Shown in pieces: positions 24,051 to 32,913 of a stretch of 64,000 bases of DNA. Source of the stretch: Thermococcus aggregans (GTDB taxonomy: Archaea > Methanobacteriota_B > Thermococci > Thermococcales > Thermococcaceae); NCBI RefSeq assembly GCF_024022995.1, contig NZ_CP099582.1, positions 1,725,054-1,789,053 of the forward strand, given 5' to 3'. The notes under the pieces were generated by a model. That model ran no database searches, was not told the DNA's origin, and saw nothing but the letters and a program-made list of their open reading frames with translations. A program made the position numbers and the translations under genes. Position 1 is the stretch's first letter, and every line of letters begins with the position of its first letter.

Positions 24051-24423
24051 AAAAGGCTTCGGAAAAATTGAAGTTGAGCTTCCCGATGAACTCGCAGAGA
24101 AAATAAAAAAGCTCAGCGAGCGCTATAGGGTCAGTGAGAGAAAGGTTCTTGAGATAATTCTATTTAGAAGCTTTAAAGAGCCAGAAACAGATGTAGAAAC
24201 CCTTGAGAACGAGGTTAGGGAGCTTGAGAAGAAAGTTGCAAAGCTGGAAAAAGAATGGGCACCGTTGAGGTATAAGGCATACGGAATTAGCGAAGACAAT
24301 AAAATACTCGCCATCGAGCTCAGCGGCCTTCTGGCGGAAAATTCCCAGTTAAAGCGCTTTTTAAGAAAAAAGATAGAGCGAAATCTGGAGCTGAGAAAGC
24401 TCATTCAGTATTATCTCCGGTAA
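24028..24423 (+). CDS. Coiled-coil protein with N-terminal RHH-like segment
   Basis: 131 residues from a GTG. Residues 1-50 (EVELPDELAEKIKKLSERYR then VSERKVLEIIL) resemble a ribbon-helix-helix or similar small DNA-binding module. Residues 55-80 are a heptad coiled coil and the end is basic and helical. The 3' end overlaps the convergent DUF1998 helicase by 23 bases. The function is unknown; the operon suggests a DNA-related role. Confidence 0.65.
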   Translation: MKLIIRPEKGFGKIEVELPDELAEKIKKLSERYRVSERKVLEIILFRSFKEPETDVETLENEVRELEKKVAKLEKEWAPLRYKAYGISEDNKILAIELSGLLAENSQLKRFLRKKIERNLELRKLIQYYLR

Positions 24424-27097
24424 AAATGCTCTCCCATACCTTTATGGCCTGCCACTTGTCAAGAAACTCGTTGAATGTGCCGCACTTTGGCGAATAGACG
24501 CACAGTGGACATCCATCTCTGCATTCGCAGCTTTTTAGATGTTCCAGGCTTTTCTCCATGAGCTTTTCGGAGTTTTCGTAGAGGATTTCCGCCAGTCCAA
24601 AGCCTCCTTCGTTTCCATCGTAAATGAACACTATGGGTTTGCCCACAAAAGGAGGATTTGGAAAGCTCTCATAGCTGTATCCACCGAGTTCTCTGCTGTC
24701 CACATATGTGAAAATTGGGGCTATTTTAATCATGTTGTGTTCAATTGCATGGAGCCCGCTTCCAATTCCGTCTTTGCTGTCTATCATCTTCTTTATGGCA
24801 AAAGCAAGCTCTTCATCTTCAATCTTTGAATTCTTTAGCGTCTCCTTGATGTAGTTCCGTAGGTAGTGGCTTGTTGCACCAAGAAGTTCGGGGAAGAGGG
24901 CCCTTCTATCCAAACGCTCATATAGGCTAAACGCAATCTCCTCGTGCCCTTTTTCTACTGTGACCTTGAAGAACTCCTTAAACTCCTCGTTTGTAATCTC
25001 TCTAATCCTTTCAGGAAACACAAGCCAGATTCCATCCGTTTCAAATTCCCATGTTAAAGGTTCGTCAAACTCAACTTTTGCAAATTTCTCCCAGTTGAGA
25101 ATGCTCCACTCTTCTTCCTCTTCGTCGTTGCTAGTCATCTTCCCAAACTCCAGCATTGGGGAGTAAATGTCTCCCTTCAAAATGCCTTCTTCCTTAAGCT
25201 TCAAAAGCTCCTGAAGGTACAAAGGAACGTCTTTTCCCTTGACTGCGAATCCCCAGTAGTGATGTTTAACCCTCAGCCGACCGATGTAAATTTCGACACC
25301 TTTATGCTCTTTTTTCTTGTAAATGTCGAGGATCTCCACTTTTTCCCTCTTTGAGGGGAACGTATCTACTTCCCAGAACCTGTTGAGCGGAGACGCGAAG
25401 ATAAAGTGGAACTTTCCAAGGCTCAGCTTATCCCTTGCGATATACAAGTTTCCCCTCGAGAAATACGCCATTCCCGGTAAAAGCGACCTGTAGTATTCGG
25501 GCTTGTCTACTTCCTCTATTATGTATCCTTTAAGCTTGAGCCAGTTTACAAATCGGATTAAGTCCCTTATACTGGACTTTTCCAAAAGTTTGTACCCTAT
25601 CCACGGCTCTTCAAGAACGAGGAAGTAGCTCTCATCACTTGCCGTTCTTATAGAGGAATAATTGGACGCCGGCTTCAAGATACGAACTTCTCTTTTGCCG
25701 GTAATTGGGTTGTCATAAAGCTTTGCTTTTTTCTCTTCTATCAGCTCTAGGACAAGCTCTTTTTCAAAATCATTCAGCTCATCCCAATCGAGGATTTTGA
25801 GCTCACTTAAAAGATAGTGGAGGTGTTTTTTCACAACAAGCCTGTTTTTGAGGTTTATAGGCATGTATTCGATTACTCCCTTTTCAAGTTTCTCCACCAG
25901 CTCGTCCACGTGCTCCTTATAGTAGTAGTCGAGGCCGTTCTTCCTTAGAACAATGGCATTTATAGCTTCCCTCTCTTTCTTTCGTCCTGCCCTTCCAAAG
26001 CGCTGGATAAGGGAAAACAACCCATCCGGCGGTATTCCATAGTTTACCACAGCATCTAGGTCGCCTATGTCGATGCCAAGTTCTAAGGCGTTTGTTGTAA
26101 GCAGCACAAGAAGTCTTCCTTCCTTAAAATCCCTCTCGATTTCCCATCGGATGTTTTTTGGCAGGGTACCTTTGTACGTTGTGGTTTTGTAAACTGCAGG
26201 AGATGTTAAAAGGAACCGCATAAGCTTCTCAGTTCCCTTGCGGGAGTCAAAGAAAACGAGGGTTTTAATGCCTTTTTCAGCCAGCTTTTCGACAATAGCC
26301 CTTAAAAGCTGCATCTCATTTAGCCTTCTCGGTTCAAAAAGCACGAGATACCTTTTTGGAAAAGGATTTGCAGGCTTTGTAATGGGTTTGAACGGCATCC
26401 CAAAAAAGGTTTCTGCAAACTCCTTCGGGTTCCTCAACGTTGCCGAAAGGGCTATTATCTGGGGCTTTCTTCCATACCTCTCCAGCGTCTTGAGAAGCCG
26501 TTTAAAAAGATAAGCAGCGTTAGTCCCAAAAACGCCCCTATATACATGAAGCTCATCAACCACGAGGTACTTCACATTTCTCAAAAGCCATTCGTAGTCC
26601 TTTCTGTTCCTTAGAATATTGTAGTGAAGCATGTCTGGAGTCGTGAAAACGACCCTCGGCTTCTCTCTAATGAGCTTTCTCCTTTCAGTCCACTCCACAT
26701 CGCCCGTTAAAATTCTTGCACTAACCATTTTGCCTGTTATTTGGAAGAAACGGAAGTTTTCAACGCTGAACTTTTCATATTGGTTGTTTATCAACGCCCT
26801 TGTTGGATAGACAAGAAGATACGTATCTTGGGGATTTGAGAGATAGTTATCAAATATCGCCAGCCTAAAAATTTCGCTCTTGCCGGAGGCAGTTGGAGTT
26901 GTCACAACCACATTCTCTCCAGAATACAGAGCTTTCAGGGCATCAACCTGATGTTTGTAAAGCCTAAACCCCATCTCTTCGACTAACTCATTAACTTGGG
27001 GGTTCTTAAACTTAAACTCGGCATAAATACCCTCTTTTTGTGGGAATTCCCGGATAGAGACGATTTCGCTTTTGAGTTCTTCGAAGATTGAATGCAT
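24401..27097 (-). CDS. DEAD/DEAH-box helicase with C-terminal DUF1998 metal-binding domain
   Basis: 898 residues from ATG 27097. TATA (TATTTTTAAGC) is about 25 bases upstream, suggesting a leaderless message. SF2 motifs: TTPTASGKSE (Walker A), DELHVY (motif II), LSATLRNP (III) and LIQRFGRAGRK (VI). The C-terminus has CECRDGCPLCVYSPKCG, the four-Cys DUF1998 signature. This is the COG1205/MrfA-Hrq1-like architecture; MrfA repairs mitomycin damage in Bacillus. A repair helicase facing a repair operon is plausible. Confidence 0.88.
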   Translation of the reverse strand: MHSIFEELKSEIVSIREFPQKEGIYAEFKFKNPQVNELVEEMGFRLYKHQVDALKALYSGENVVVTTPTASGKSEIFRLAIFDNYLSNPQDTYLLVYPTRALINNQYEKFSVENFRFFQITGKMVSARILTGDVEWTERRKLIREKPRVVFTTPDMLHYNILRNRKDYEWLLRNVKYLVVDELHVYRGVFGTNAAYLFKRLLKTLERYGRKPQIIALSATLRNPKEFAETFFGMPFKPITKPANPFPKRYLVLFEPRRLNEMQLLRAIVEKLAEKGIKTLVFFDSRKGTEKLMRFLLTSPAVYKTTTYKGTLPKNIRWEIERDFKEGRLLVLLTTNALELGIDIGDLDAVVNYGIPPDGLFSLIQRFGRAGRKKEREAINAIVLRKNGLDYYYKEHVDELVEKLEKGVIEYMPINLKNRLVVKKHLHYLLSELKILDWDELNDFEKELVLELIEEKKAKLYDNPITGKREVRILKPASNYSSIRTASDESYFLVLEEPWIGYKLLEKSSIRDLIRFVNWLKLKGYIIEEVDKPEYYRSLLPGMAYFSRGNLYIARDKLSLGKFHFIFASPLNRFWEVDTFPSKREKVEILDIYKKKEHKGVEIYIGRLRVKHHYWGFAVKGKDVPLYLQELLKLKEEGILKGDIYSPMLEFGKMTSNDEEEEEWSILNWEKFAKVEFDEPLTWEFETDGIWLVFPERIREITNEEFKEFFKVTVEKGHEEIAFSLYERLDRRALFPELLGATSHYLRNYIKETLKNSKIEDEELAFAIKKMIDSKDGIGSGLHAIEHNMIKIAPIFTYVDSRELGGYSYESFPNPPFVGKPIVFIYDGNEGGFGLAEILYENSEKLMEKSLEHLKSCECRDGCPLCVYSPKCGTFNEFLDKWQAIKVWESIFTGDNTE

Positions 27098-27276
27098 ACA
27101 TAAAAAAAGATGCAAATGCTTAAAAATACTTTTCTTTCATACTTATGAAATAGTCAAATATCTTTCTCAGCTTTAGGAATTGTTTTTTTTTTTGCTACGA
27201 CAAAGATAACCCAAATAGCGCTTCAGGCCATAATTTTGGGATAAGTAGAAAAATTAAAATCGTTAGAAGAGAAGTT

Positions 27277-28866
27277 TTAACCTTTATATGTTCTCTCTTG
27301 GCCAGTTTGAATTTCATAGATTTTTCTTTTTATGAATGGGACTTTGAAAGGCGAAACAGATAGCTTTGTGACACCCAGTTGCGATAACTTTTCTGTGGCA
27401 CCAAGTTTTCCTGCCAGTTCTCCACAGACGCCAACTGGTAAATTGAACTTCTTGGCCTTTTCTGCTATGGTAGCAATTATCTCAAATATTACTTCATGTT
27501 CGTCTTGGTAATATTTTGCTACTGAAGGATTATTCCTATCTGCCGCAAAGATGTACTGCGTTAAGTCATTTGTCCCTATGCTTACAAAGTCAATATAGGG
27601 AGCAATCTTTTCGATAAGCCATATTACTGAAGGCACTTCCACCATAATGCCCAGTTTGAAAGACCCTATTTCTTTTCCTTCAGCCAAAAGTTCTTCTTTT
27701 GTTTCTTGGATTATCTCTAGTAGTTTCTCGATGTCCTCCGGTAGAGTAACCATTGGAACTAAAACCGAGAGGTTACCATGGGCAGATGCTCTAAGGAGTG
27801 CTCTCAGTTGGGTTTTCAAAATTTCTTTGTGCTTTAGGAGTAAACGGATCCCTCTCAACCCCAAAAATGGATTTTCTTCGTTATCTACTGCCAAGTATTC
27901 AATTTTTTTGTCCCCTCCAATGTCTAATAACCTAATGACAACCTCCTCAGGATAAAATGTTTCTAAAGCCTTCTTATAAACCAGGTATTGCTCTTCTTCA
28001 GAGGGAGGGTTGTCGCGCCCAACGAACAGGAATTCTGTCCTGAAAAGGCCTATTCCATCAGCCCCTTTCTTTTTGGCAACCTCTATTTCTTGGGGCACGC
28101 TGATATTTGCCATTATTTTTATGTCGTCAAACTTGAGTTCACCATATTTTTCTATTTCCTCTTTTTCTTTCGTGTACTTTTCTATTATCCGTTCATATTC
28201 GTGAATATTTGTCTCGTTCGGGTTTATAATGATCTTGCCTTCTACTGCATCAACAAAAACCCTTTTTTCCTCATACTCGGAGAGGTTGGGAAGTCTGATT
28301 ATATACGGGATTTCAAATGCCCGAGCAAGGATAGCAGCGTGAGTCGTATGAGAACCCTGGGTAGAAAGGAGAGCCTTAACACCGAGAATACTTAACTTCA
28401 TAACATCAGAGGGGAGGAATTCCTCGCTATATACAACACTCCCTCTCAAGTTATCAAGTCTCTCAGAAGATCCGAGAAGAAGGTTTCTAAATAAGTCCTT
28501 AATGTCATCAACCCTTTGTTGTATCAGAGGATTACCAGTACTCAACAACAGGGATATTATTTCATCACGAATACGCTCATAATCTTCAATCTTTATTTTT
28601 CCATCTACACTCGCATCTTCCAGTTTTTTCCATAGAAACGGATCCTCAAGGAGGAGCTGGTGGACCTGCGAAATTTCCCGAACCTCCCTTGGCAAGGATG
28701 GGTCACTTACGATTTTGCCCAACTCGGAAGAGAGAGTTTTTGCGGTAAGTTTGATGTCCTCTAGGTTAACAAACTGTTTATCTACTATTCTTTTTCTCTT
28801 TAGCACTTTGAGCGTGCCCAACCCGTAGCCTTCAACCACTATATTGTCCCTTGGAACTTGTATCAC
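27277..28866 (-). CDS. ptsI: PTS enzyme I (phosphoenolpyruvate-protein phosphotransferase)
   Basis: About 529 residues if it starts at GTG 28866, which follows AGGAGG and the HPr stop; ATG 28887 inside HPr is the alternative but has no site. The phospho-accepting His lies in QGSHTTHAAILARAF. The PEP-binding barrel shows GIGLFRTEFLF, GGDKKIEYLAVDNEENPFLGLRGIRL, FVSIGTNDLTQYIFAADR and the Cys of VGVCGELAG. It moves phosphate from PEP to HPr. Last gene of the fru operon. EI is rare in archaea. Confidence 0.93.
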   Translation of the reverse strand: MIQVPRDNIVVEGYGLGTLKVLKRKRIVDKQFVNLEDIKLTAKTLSSELGKIVSDPSLPREVREISQVHQLLLEDPFLWKKLEDASVDGKIKIEDYERIRDEIISLLLSTGNPLIQQRVDDIKDLFRNLLLGSSERLDNLRGSVVYSEEFLPSDVMKLSILGVKALLSTQGSHTTHAAILARAFEIPYIIRLPNLSEYEEKRVFVDAVEGKIIINPNETNIHEYERIIEKYTKEKEEIEKYGELKFDDIKIMANISVPQEIEVAKKKGADGIGLFRTEFLFVGRDNPPSEEEQYLVYKKALETFYPEEVVIRLLDIGGDKKIEYLAVDNEENPFLGLRGIRLLLKHKEILKTQLRALLRASAHGNLSVLVPMVTLPEDIEKLLEIIQETKEELLAEGKEIGSFKLGIMVEVPSVIWLIEKIAPYIDFVSIGTNDLTQYIFAADRNNPSVAKYYQDEHEVIFEIIATIAEKAKKFNLPVGVCGELAGKLGATEKLSQLGVTKLSVSPFKVPFIKRKIYEIQTGQERTYKG

Positions 28867-28867
28867 G

Positions 28868-29134
28868 TCAGTCTTTTGCCTCCTCATTTAGAATCGCCTC
28901 CACGATTTCTATGGCCTTTTCAGCGTCCTCTCCGCTTACAATGACTTCAACCTCAGCACCGGGGTCTACTCCTAAGCTCAAGATGTTTAAGATGCTCTTT
29001 GCATTTGCTTTCATGCCTTTATATACAATATAAACCTCACTAGAGACCTCAGAGAGGGCTTTAACTAGTTCAGTCGCAGGGCGGGCGTGAAGTCCTTCTG
29101 GATTTTTGACAACGATCTTTTTTCTAATTTCCAT
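28868..29134 (-). CDS. ptsH: PTS phosphocarrier protein HPr
   Basis: 88 residues, normal HPr size. The active His is residue 16 in EGLHARPATELV. The Ser46 region is KSILNILSLG, so the regulatory Ser position appears retained even though no HPr kinase is in the window. GGAGGGAGGAAA precedes the ATG. It passes phosphate from EI to EIIA. It lies between EIIBC and EI, and its stop abuts the EI start. Confidence 0.94.
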   Translation of the reverse strand: MEIRKKIVVKNPEGLHARPATELVKALSEVSSEVYIVYKGMKANAKSILNILSLGVDPGAEVEVIVSGEDAEKAIEIVEAILNEEAKD

Positions 29135-29177
29135 TTTCCTCCCTCCATAGCATTAAAGAATGAAGATAGGGAAAAAG

Positions 29178-30623
29178 TCAAGAAGATGTTACTTCTCTAC
29201 GTGTGTACTTCTTCACGGCAATAACTATTAGCGCCGTAACTACTGTTCCAATTGCTATTACGCCTAAGTAAGCGAGTGGGTTGTTAACGACGTTTGGCAT
29301 GATTATTGCGAATATTCCTCCGTGTGGTGCTCTAAGTTCAATCCCAAGCGCCATCGAGAGTGCTCCAGTAATTGCTGATCCTGCCATTATTGAGGGGATT
29401 ACCCTAAATGGATCTGCGGCAGCGAATGGGATTGCACCCTCCGTAATGAAGGAGATTCCCAAGATCCAGGCCGCTTTTCCTGCCTCGATCTCATCCTCGG
29501 TGAACAGCTCTTTCTTGAGGGTTGTAGCAAGTGCAAGACCGAGTGGTGGGGTCATACCGGCAGCCATAACTGCCGCCATGGGGGTGAATATGTTCTCGGA
29601 GAGAAGCCCTACTGCGAACGTGTAAGCGGCTTTGTTGACTGGACCACCCATATCAAAGGCCATCATTGCACCGAGGATAAATCCGAAGGCTGCGGCCTCC
29701 ATGTCGCTCATACCGTTAAGCCAGTTTCTAAGTGCTGTAGTCACGGAGGCTATGGGGTTACCAATTACGTAGACCATGAGAAGTCCCACTACGAGTACTG
29801 ACACTACTGGGATCACAAAGATGATGTAGAGACCACTTAGGTATTCGGGAACCTTCACCTTCTTCAGGTAGTCCACAAGGTATCCGGCAAGGTATCCTGC
29901 CACAATACCTCCAAGGAATCCTGCACCCATGTCTACTGCCAGGAAGCCGCCTATCATACCTGGGGCGAGTCCTGGCTTGTCTGCAATTGAGTACGCTATG
30001 TACCCGGCCAGTACCGGAACAAACAGCTTAAACGCTGCACCGCCACCGATCTTCATGAGTGCCCATGCAAGTGTTCCTTCTTTCTCAAACGCGTGGATGC
30101 CAAAGACGAAGGATAGTGCTATCAGCACACCTCCTGCCACGACGAAGGGTATCATAAACGATACTCCCGTTAGGAGATGTCTATACGCCCCGCTTACTGA
30201 AGATACCGGAATTATATCCTTACTGGAACTCTTCCGGGCTTCGTCTGATTTTTTAGGCACCTTCTGGGCAGTTTCTTTCTTGTGGGCCCTCTCCTCCTTG
30301 GCGAGCTCAATAGCCCTCTGAAGAACGGCCTCAGCATTTTTTATGGCTTCCTGGAGTGGGACTTCCACTATTGGTTTGCCCTTGAAGCGAGAAAGATCCA
30401 CTTTCGTTGCGGCAGCTACTATCACAGCGTCTGCTTCTTCAATGTCCTTCTTTGAAAGTTGGTTTTCGGCTCCCCTTGCTCCCTGGGTCTCAACTTTAAT
30501 CTCGACGCCCAGTTTCTTGGCGGCGTTCTCCAAAGCCTCTGCCGCCATATAGGTGTGGGCTATTCCAGTCGGGCAGGCCGTTGTGGCCACAATTTTTATT
30601 TTTCGATTTTCCTCTTCCGGCAT
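29178..30623 (-). CDS. fruA: PTS fructose-type EIIBC permease
   Basis: 481 residues. EIIB: IVATTACPTGIAHTYMAAEAL with phospho-Cys17. A charged Lys/Ser-rich linker of about 40 residues (105-145) follows, then a fructose-family EIIC with about ten transmembrane helices (MTGVSFMIPFVVAGGVLIAL-type start, GFILGAMMAFDMGGPVNKAA, FITEGAIPFAAADP, ELRAPHGGIFA). It imports fructose as fructose-1-phosphate. GAGGTGG lies before the ATG. GC content is higher than that of EI and HPr. Confidence 0.93.
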   Translation of the reverse strand: MPEEENRKIKIVATTACPTGIAHTYMAAEALENAAKKLGVEIKVETQGARGAENQLSKKDIEEADAVIVAAATKVDLSRFKGKPIVEVPLQEAIKNAEAVLQRAIELAKEERAHKKETAQKVPKKSDEARKSSSKDIIPVSSVSGAYRHLLTGVSFMIPFVVAGGVLIALSFVFGIHAFEKEGTLAWALMKIGGGAAFKLFVPVLAGYIAYSIADKPGLAPGMIGGFLAVDMGAGFLGGIVAGYLAGYLVDYLKKVKVPEYLSGLYIIFVIPVVSVLVVGLLMVYVIGNPIASVTTALRNWLNGMSDMEAAAFGFILGAMMAFDMGGPVNKAAYTFAVGLLSENIFTPMAAVMAAGMTPPLGLALATTLKKELFTEDEIEAGKAAWILGISFITEGAIPFAAADPFRVIPSIMAGSAITGALSMALGIELRAPHGGIFAIIMPNVVNNPLAYLGVIAIGTVVTALIVIAVKKYTRREVTSS

Positions 30624-30667
30624 CTTTCCACCACCTCAACACCTTCGATTGGATAAACAAATTCGCG

Positions 30668-31129
30668 TTATCCCTCAATGTTCTTGCTCAAAATCTCCAC
30701 AATCTCGTGGGGGCTTTTTGCCTTCATCAGGGCCTCCCTAAACTCCTCGTGGACAAGCCGTCTGGAGAGCGAGCTCAGTATTTTCAGGTGAAGATCCGGC
30801 GCATTCTCTGGAACCCCTATCAAGAACACCAAGTGCACAGGCTTACCGTCTATGGCCTCAAAATCAACGCCTTTGGTCGATTTTCCGATTGCCACAGTGG
30901 GGGTTACAACGGCAGAGCTTTTGGCGTGAGGTATCGCAATACCAAATCCCACCCCTGTTGGTGTCACCTGCTCTCTTGCCCATACATCTTCGAAAAACTT
31001 CTCCTTGTCTTTCACAACGCCGTGTTCGTAGAGCAACTCAATTAGCTCCATTATAACTTCCTTCTTGTTGCTTCCCTCTAGTTCCATTTTGATTAGCTCT
31101 TCTCGGAATAGTTCTTTGACCTCAGTCAT
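30668..31129 (-). CDS. PTS fructose-type EIIA protein
   Basis: 153 residues, a stand-alone EIIA of the fructose/mannitol (PTS-EIIA-2) family. The active His is residue 68 in GVGFGIAIPHAKS. It carries phosphate from HPr to EIIB. Its ribosome binding site (GAGGTGAGA) lies in the last codons of fruK, four bases upstream. In most bacteria this domain is fused to EIIBC or HPr; here every domain except B-C is separate. Confidence 0.92.
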   Translation of the reverse strand: MTEVKELFREELIKMELEGSNKKEVIMELIELLYEHGVVKDKEKFFEDVWAREQVTPTGVGFGIAIPHAKSSAVVTPTVAIGKSTKGVDFEAIDGKPVHLVFLIGVPENAPDLHLKILSSLSRRLVHEEFREALMKAKSPHEIVEILSKNIEG

Positions 31130-31132
31130 TGT

Positions 31133-32071
31133 TTATCTCACCTCTGTAATCTTAATCCTCGGAAGCAATGTCCGAAAAACTTCCAAGTCAATTGGGCCGG
31201 TATCCTCCAACATCAGTGAAGCAGAAGCGGTAGCCGTTGCAATCTTGATTGCATCAGCAATATCAAGCCCTTTTTCGAAACCATAAGCAAAGCCAGCTAC
31301 CAATGCATCTCCTGCACCTACAGGAGTTTTTACATCTTCAATGTAAAGAGGCTCAGCGTAGTATGCTGCTTCGGGAGTTATTGTAACACTTCCCCGCGCT
31401 CCCATTGAAACACAGATAACACTTATTCCATATTCCTCTATCAGCTTTTTAGCGGCGGCGACGATCTCATCGATTTCTTTAAGATCCCTCCCGAGCAGTT
31501 GGGAAAATTCTTGAAGATTAGGTTTTATCATAAAAGGAGAGGCTTCAATGCCTTGTTTTAATGCTTCCCCACTTGCATCAAGGATCACTCTCGTATTTTC
31601 TCTGATTTCTGTGATAATCTCCTTGTAAGCGGAAGCGGACAATCCTCTGGGCAGAGAACCAGACAAGACCGTGACATCTGCTTGTTTGGAATATTGAGAA
31701 ATCTTTTGCTTCAAGACTTCAAATAGTTGATGATCGACGTCGGGCCCTCTTTCATTAATCTCAGTAAGTTGTCCAGTACTTGTTTCTATCAGTTTTATGT
31801 TCTCACGAACATTCACGTTGGGGATAATCACAAAATCATATTTTATTCCCAAAGATGAAAGATAGTCCTCAAACACATGCTTGCTTTTCTCTCCAATAAA
31901 CCCCACGACTGCAACTTCTGCCCCAAGTGCCCGAGCGTTTTTGGCGACGTTGATACCTTTTCCTCCAATGTTCCTACTGACATCTACAGCCCTGTTGGTT
32001 GCTCCTAGTTTTAGTTCCTCAACAAAAAGAGTCTTGTCAATAGCCGGGTTCATTGCAACAGTAAGTATCAC
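31133..32071 (-). CDS. fruK: 1-phosphofructokinase (PfkB family)
   Basis: 312 residues from GTG 32071, which overlaps the stop of the DeoR gene as GTGA and has GGAGGTG upstream. PfkB features: N-terminal TVAMNPAIDKTLFVEELKLG, GGKGINVAKNARALGAEV, and the C-terminal anion hole TPVGAGDALVAGFAYG with catalytic Asp. It phosphorylates fructose-1-phosphate to fructose-1,6-bisphosphate, so PTS-imported fructose bypasses the ADP-dependent phosphofructokinase normally used in Thermococcales. Confidence 0.9.
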   Translation of the reverse strand: MILTVAMNPAIDKTLFVEELKLGATNRAVDVSRNIGGKGINVAKNARALGAEVAVVGFIGEKSKHVFEDYLSSLGIKYDFVIIPNVNVRENIKLIETSTGQLTEINERGPDVDHQLFEVLKQKISQYSKQADVTVLSGSLPRGLSASAYKEIITEIRENTRVILDASGEALKQGIEASPFMIKPNLQEFSQLLGRDLKEIDEIVAAAKKLIEEYGISVICVSMGARGSVTITPEAAYYAEPLYIEDVKTPVGAGDALVAGFAYGFEKGLDIADAIKIATATASASLMLEDTGPIDLEVFRTLLPRIKITEVR

Positions 32072-32838
32072 CCACCCACACCTCCTGGTGTTATAACTCG
32101 AATCTTCCGTTCCTTGAACGCAGTAATCCACTTAGAATCGGTGCCAGAGTCTGTTATTATCCCGGAAATCTCATTGGGCTCTGCAAATTTTACAAAAGCA
32201 GTTCTACCAAACTTCGAATGGTCTGCCACAATGTAAGATGTCGATGCAATTTTAATCATTATCTTTTTAATTTCAGCTTCCAGCAAGTTTGTAGTCGTTA
32301 TAGCGTCCAGCGTAATGCCATTAGCCCCAATAAAAGCTATGTCTGCGTGTAATCTGGATAAAGTGTTTTCCGCTATTGGCCCCACTAAAGCTAGGGTTCC
32401 TTTTTTGAGGCTCCCTCCTGTAACTATCACTTCTATGTTTTTCCGCATTGAGAGCTCTTTGACTATATAAGGAGAGTTCGTGATTACAGTGATATTTTTG
32501 TCTTCCATGTTCCGGGCTATTTCCAGGGTAGTCGTTCCAGAATCCAAAACTATAATGTCGCCGTCCTTTATAAGACTGTTAGCCAGTTTTCCAATTTCTT
32601 CCTTAGCAGATTTCTCAAGGGGCTCTTTTTCGAAGAACGTGGGTTCATGAGAAAAGTATTCTATTGCCATAGCACCGCCATGAGTGCGAATTATCTGTCT
32701 TTTCCTTTCTAAAAAAGCCAAGTCCCTTCTTATCGTCGGTTCTGAAACGTTGAGCATTTTGGCTAGTTCAGAGACAGTCATACTCTTATGTTTTTGCAGG
32801 AGCTCCAAGATTTTGGTTCTTCGTTCTTCCGCGAACAT
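32068..32838 (-). CDS. DeoR-family transcriptional regulator (FruR-like)
   Basis: 256 residues. The N-terminal helix-turn-helix is MTVSELAKMLNVSEPTIRRD, with the DeoR signature RTHGGAMA after it. The sugar-phosphate effector domain has VLDSGTTTLEIARNM, VTNSPYIVKEL, VTGGSLKKGTLALVGP and DHSKFGRTAFVKFA. First gene of the fru operon and almost certainly its local repressor, released by fructose-1-phosphate or a related ester. A bacterial-type regulator acting on an archaeal TATA promoter (see repeats at 32851-32903). Confidence 0.9.
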   Translation of the reverse strand: MFAEERRTKILELLQKHKSMTVSELAKMLNVSEPTIRRDLAFLERKRQIIRTHGGAMAIEYFSHEPTFFEKEPLEKSAKEEIGKLANSLIKDGDIIVLDSGTTTLEIARNMEDKNITVITNSPYIVKELSMRKNIEVIVTGGSLKKGTLALVGPIAENTLSRLHADIAFIGANGITLDAITTTNLLEAEIKKIMIKIASTSYIVADHSKFGRTAFVKFAEPNEISGIITDSGTDSKWITAFKERKIRVITPGGVGG

Positions 32839-32850
32839 AAGTCATCGCCT

Positions 32851-32913
32851 AATCAATCTCGATCATATTTTTGTGATTGTGATCATTTATGATTATTTGT
32901 GATTGATTATATA
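32851..32913 (-). promoter_or_regulatory. fru operon promoter and phased TGTGATT operator repeats
   Basis: On the minus strand TATA is CTTATATAATC (32913-32903). Overlapping and following it are direct repeats TGTGATT/TGTGATC/TATGATT/TGTGATT, read on the plus strand from 32871, 32877, 32887 and 32897. The last three are 10 bp apart, one helical turn. ATCAATC and GATCATA at 32851-32866 extend the set. DeoR proteins often bind such short repeats, so this is the likely operator region. Confidence 0.6.

Noticed and set aside
27181-27193. Long T-run as a terminator
   Set aside because: It is on the plus strand where no gene reads into it; both neighbouring genes are on the minus strand.
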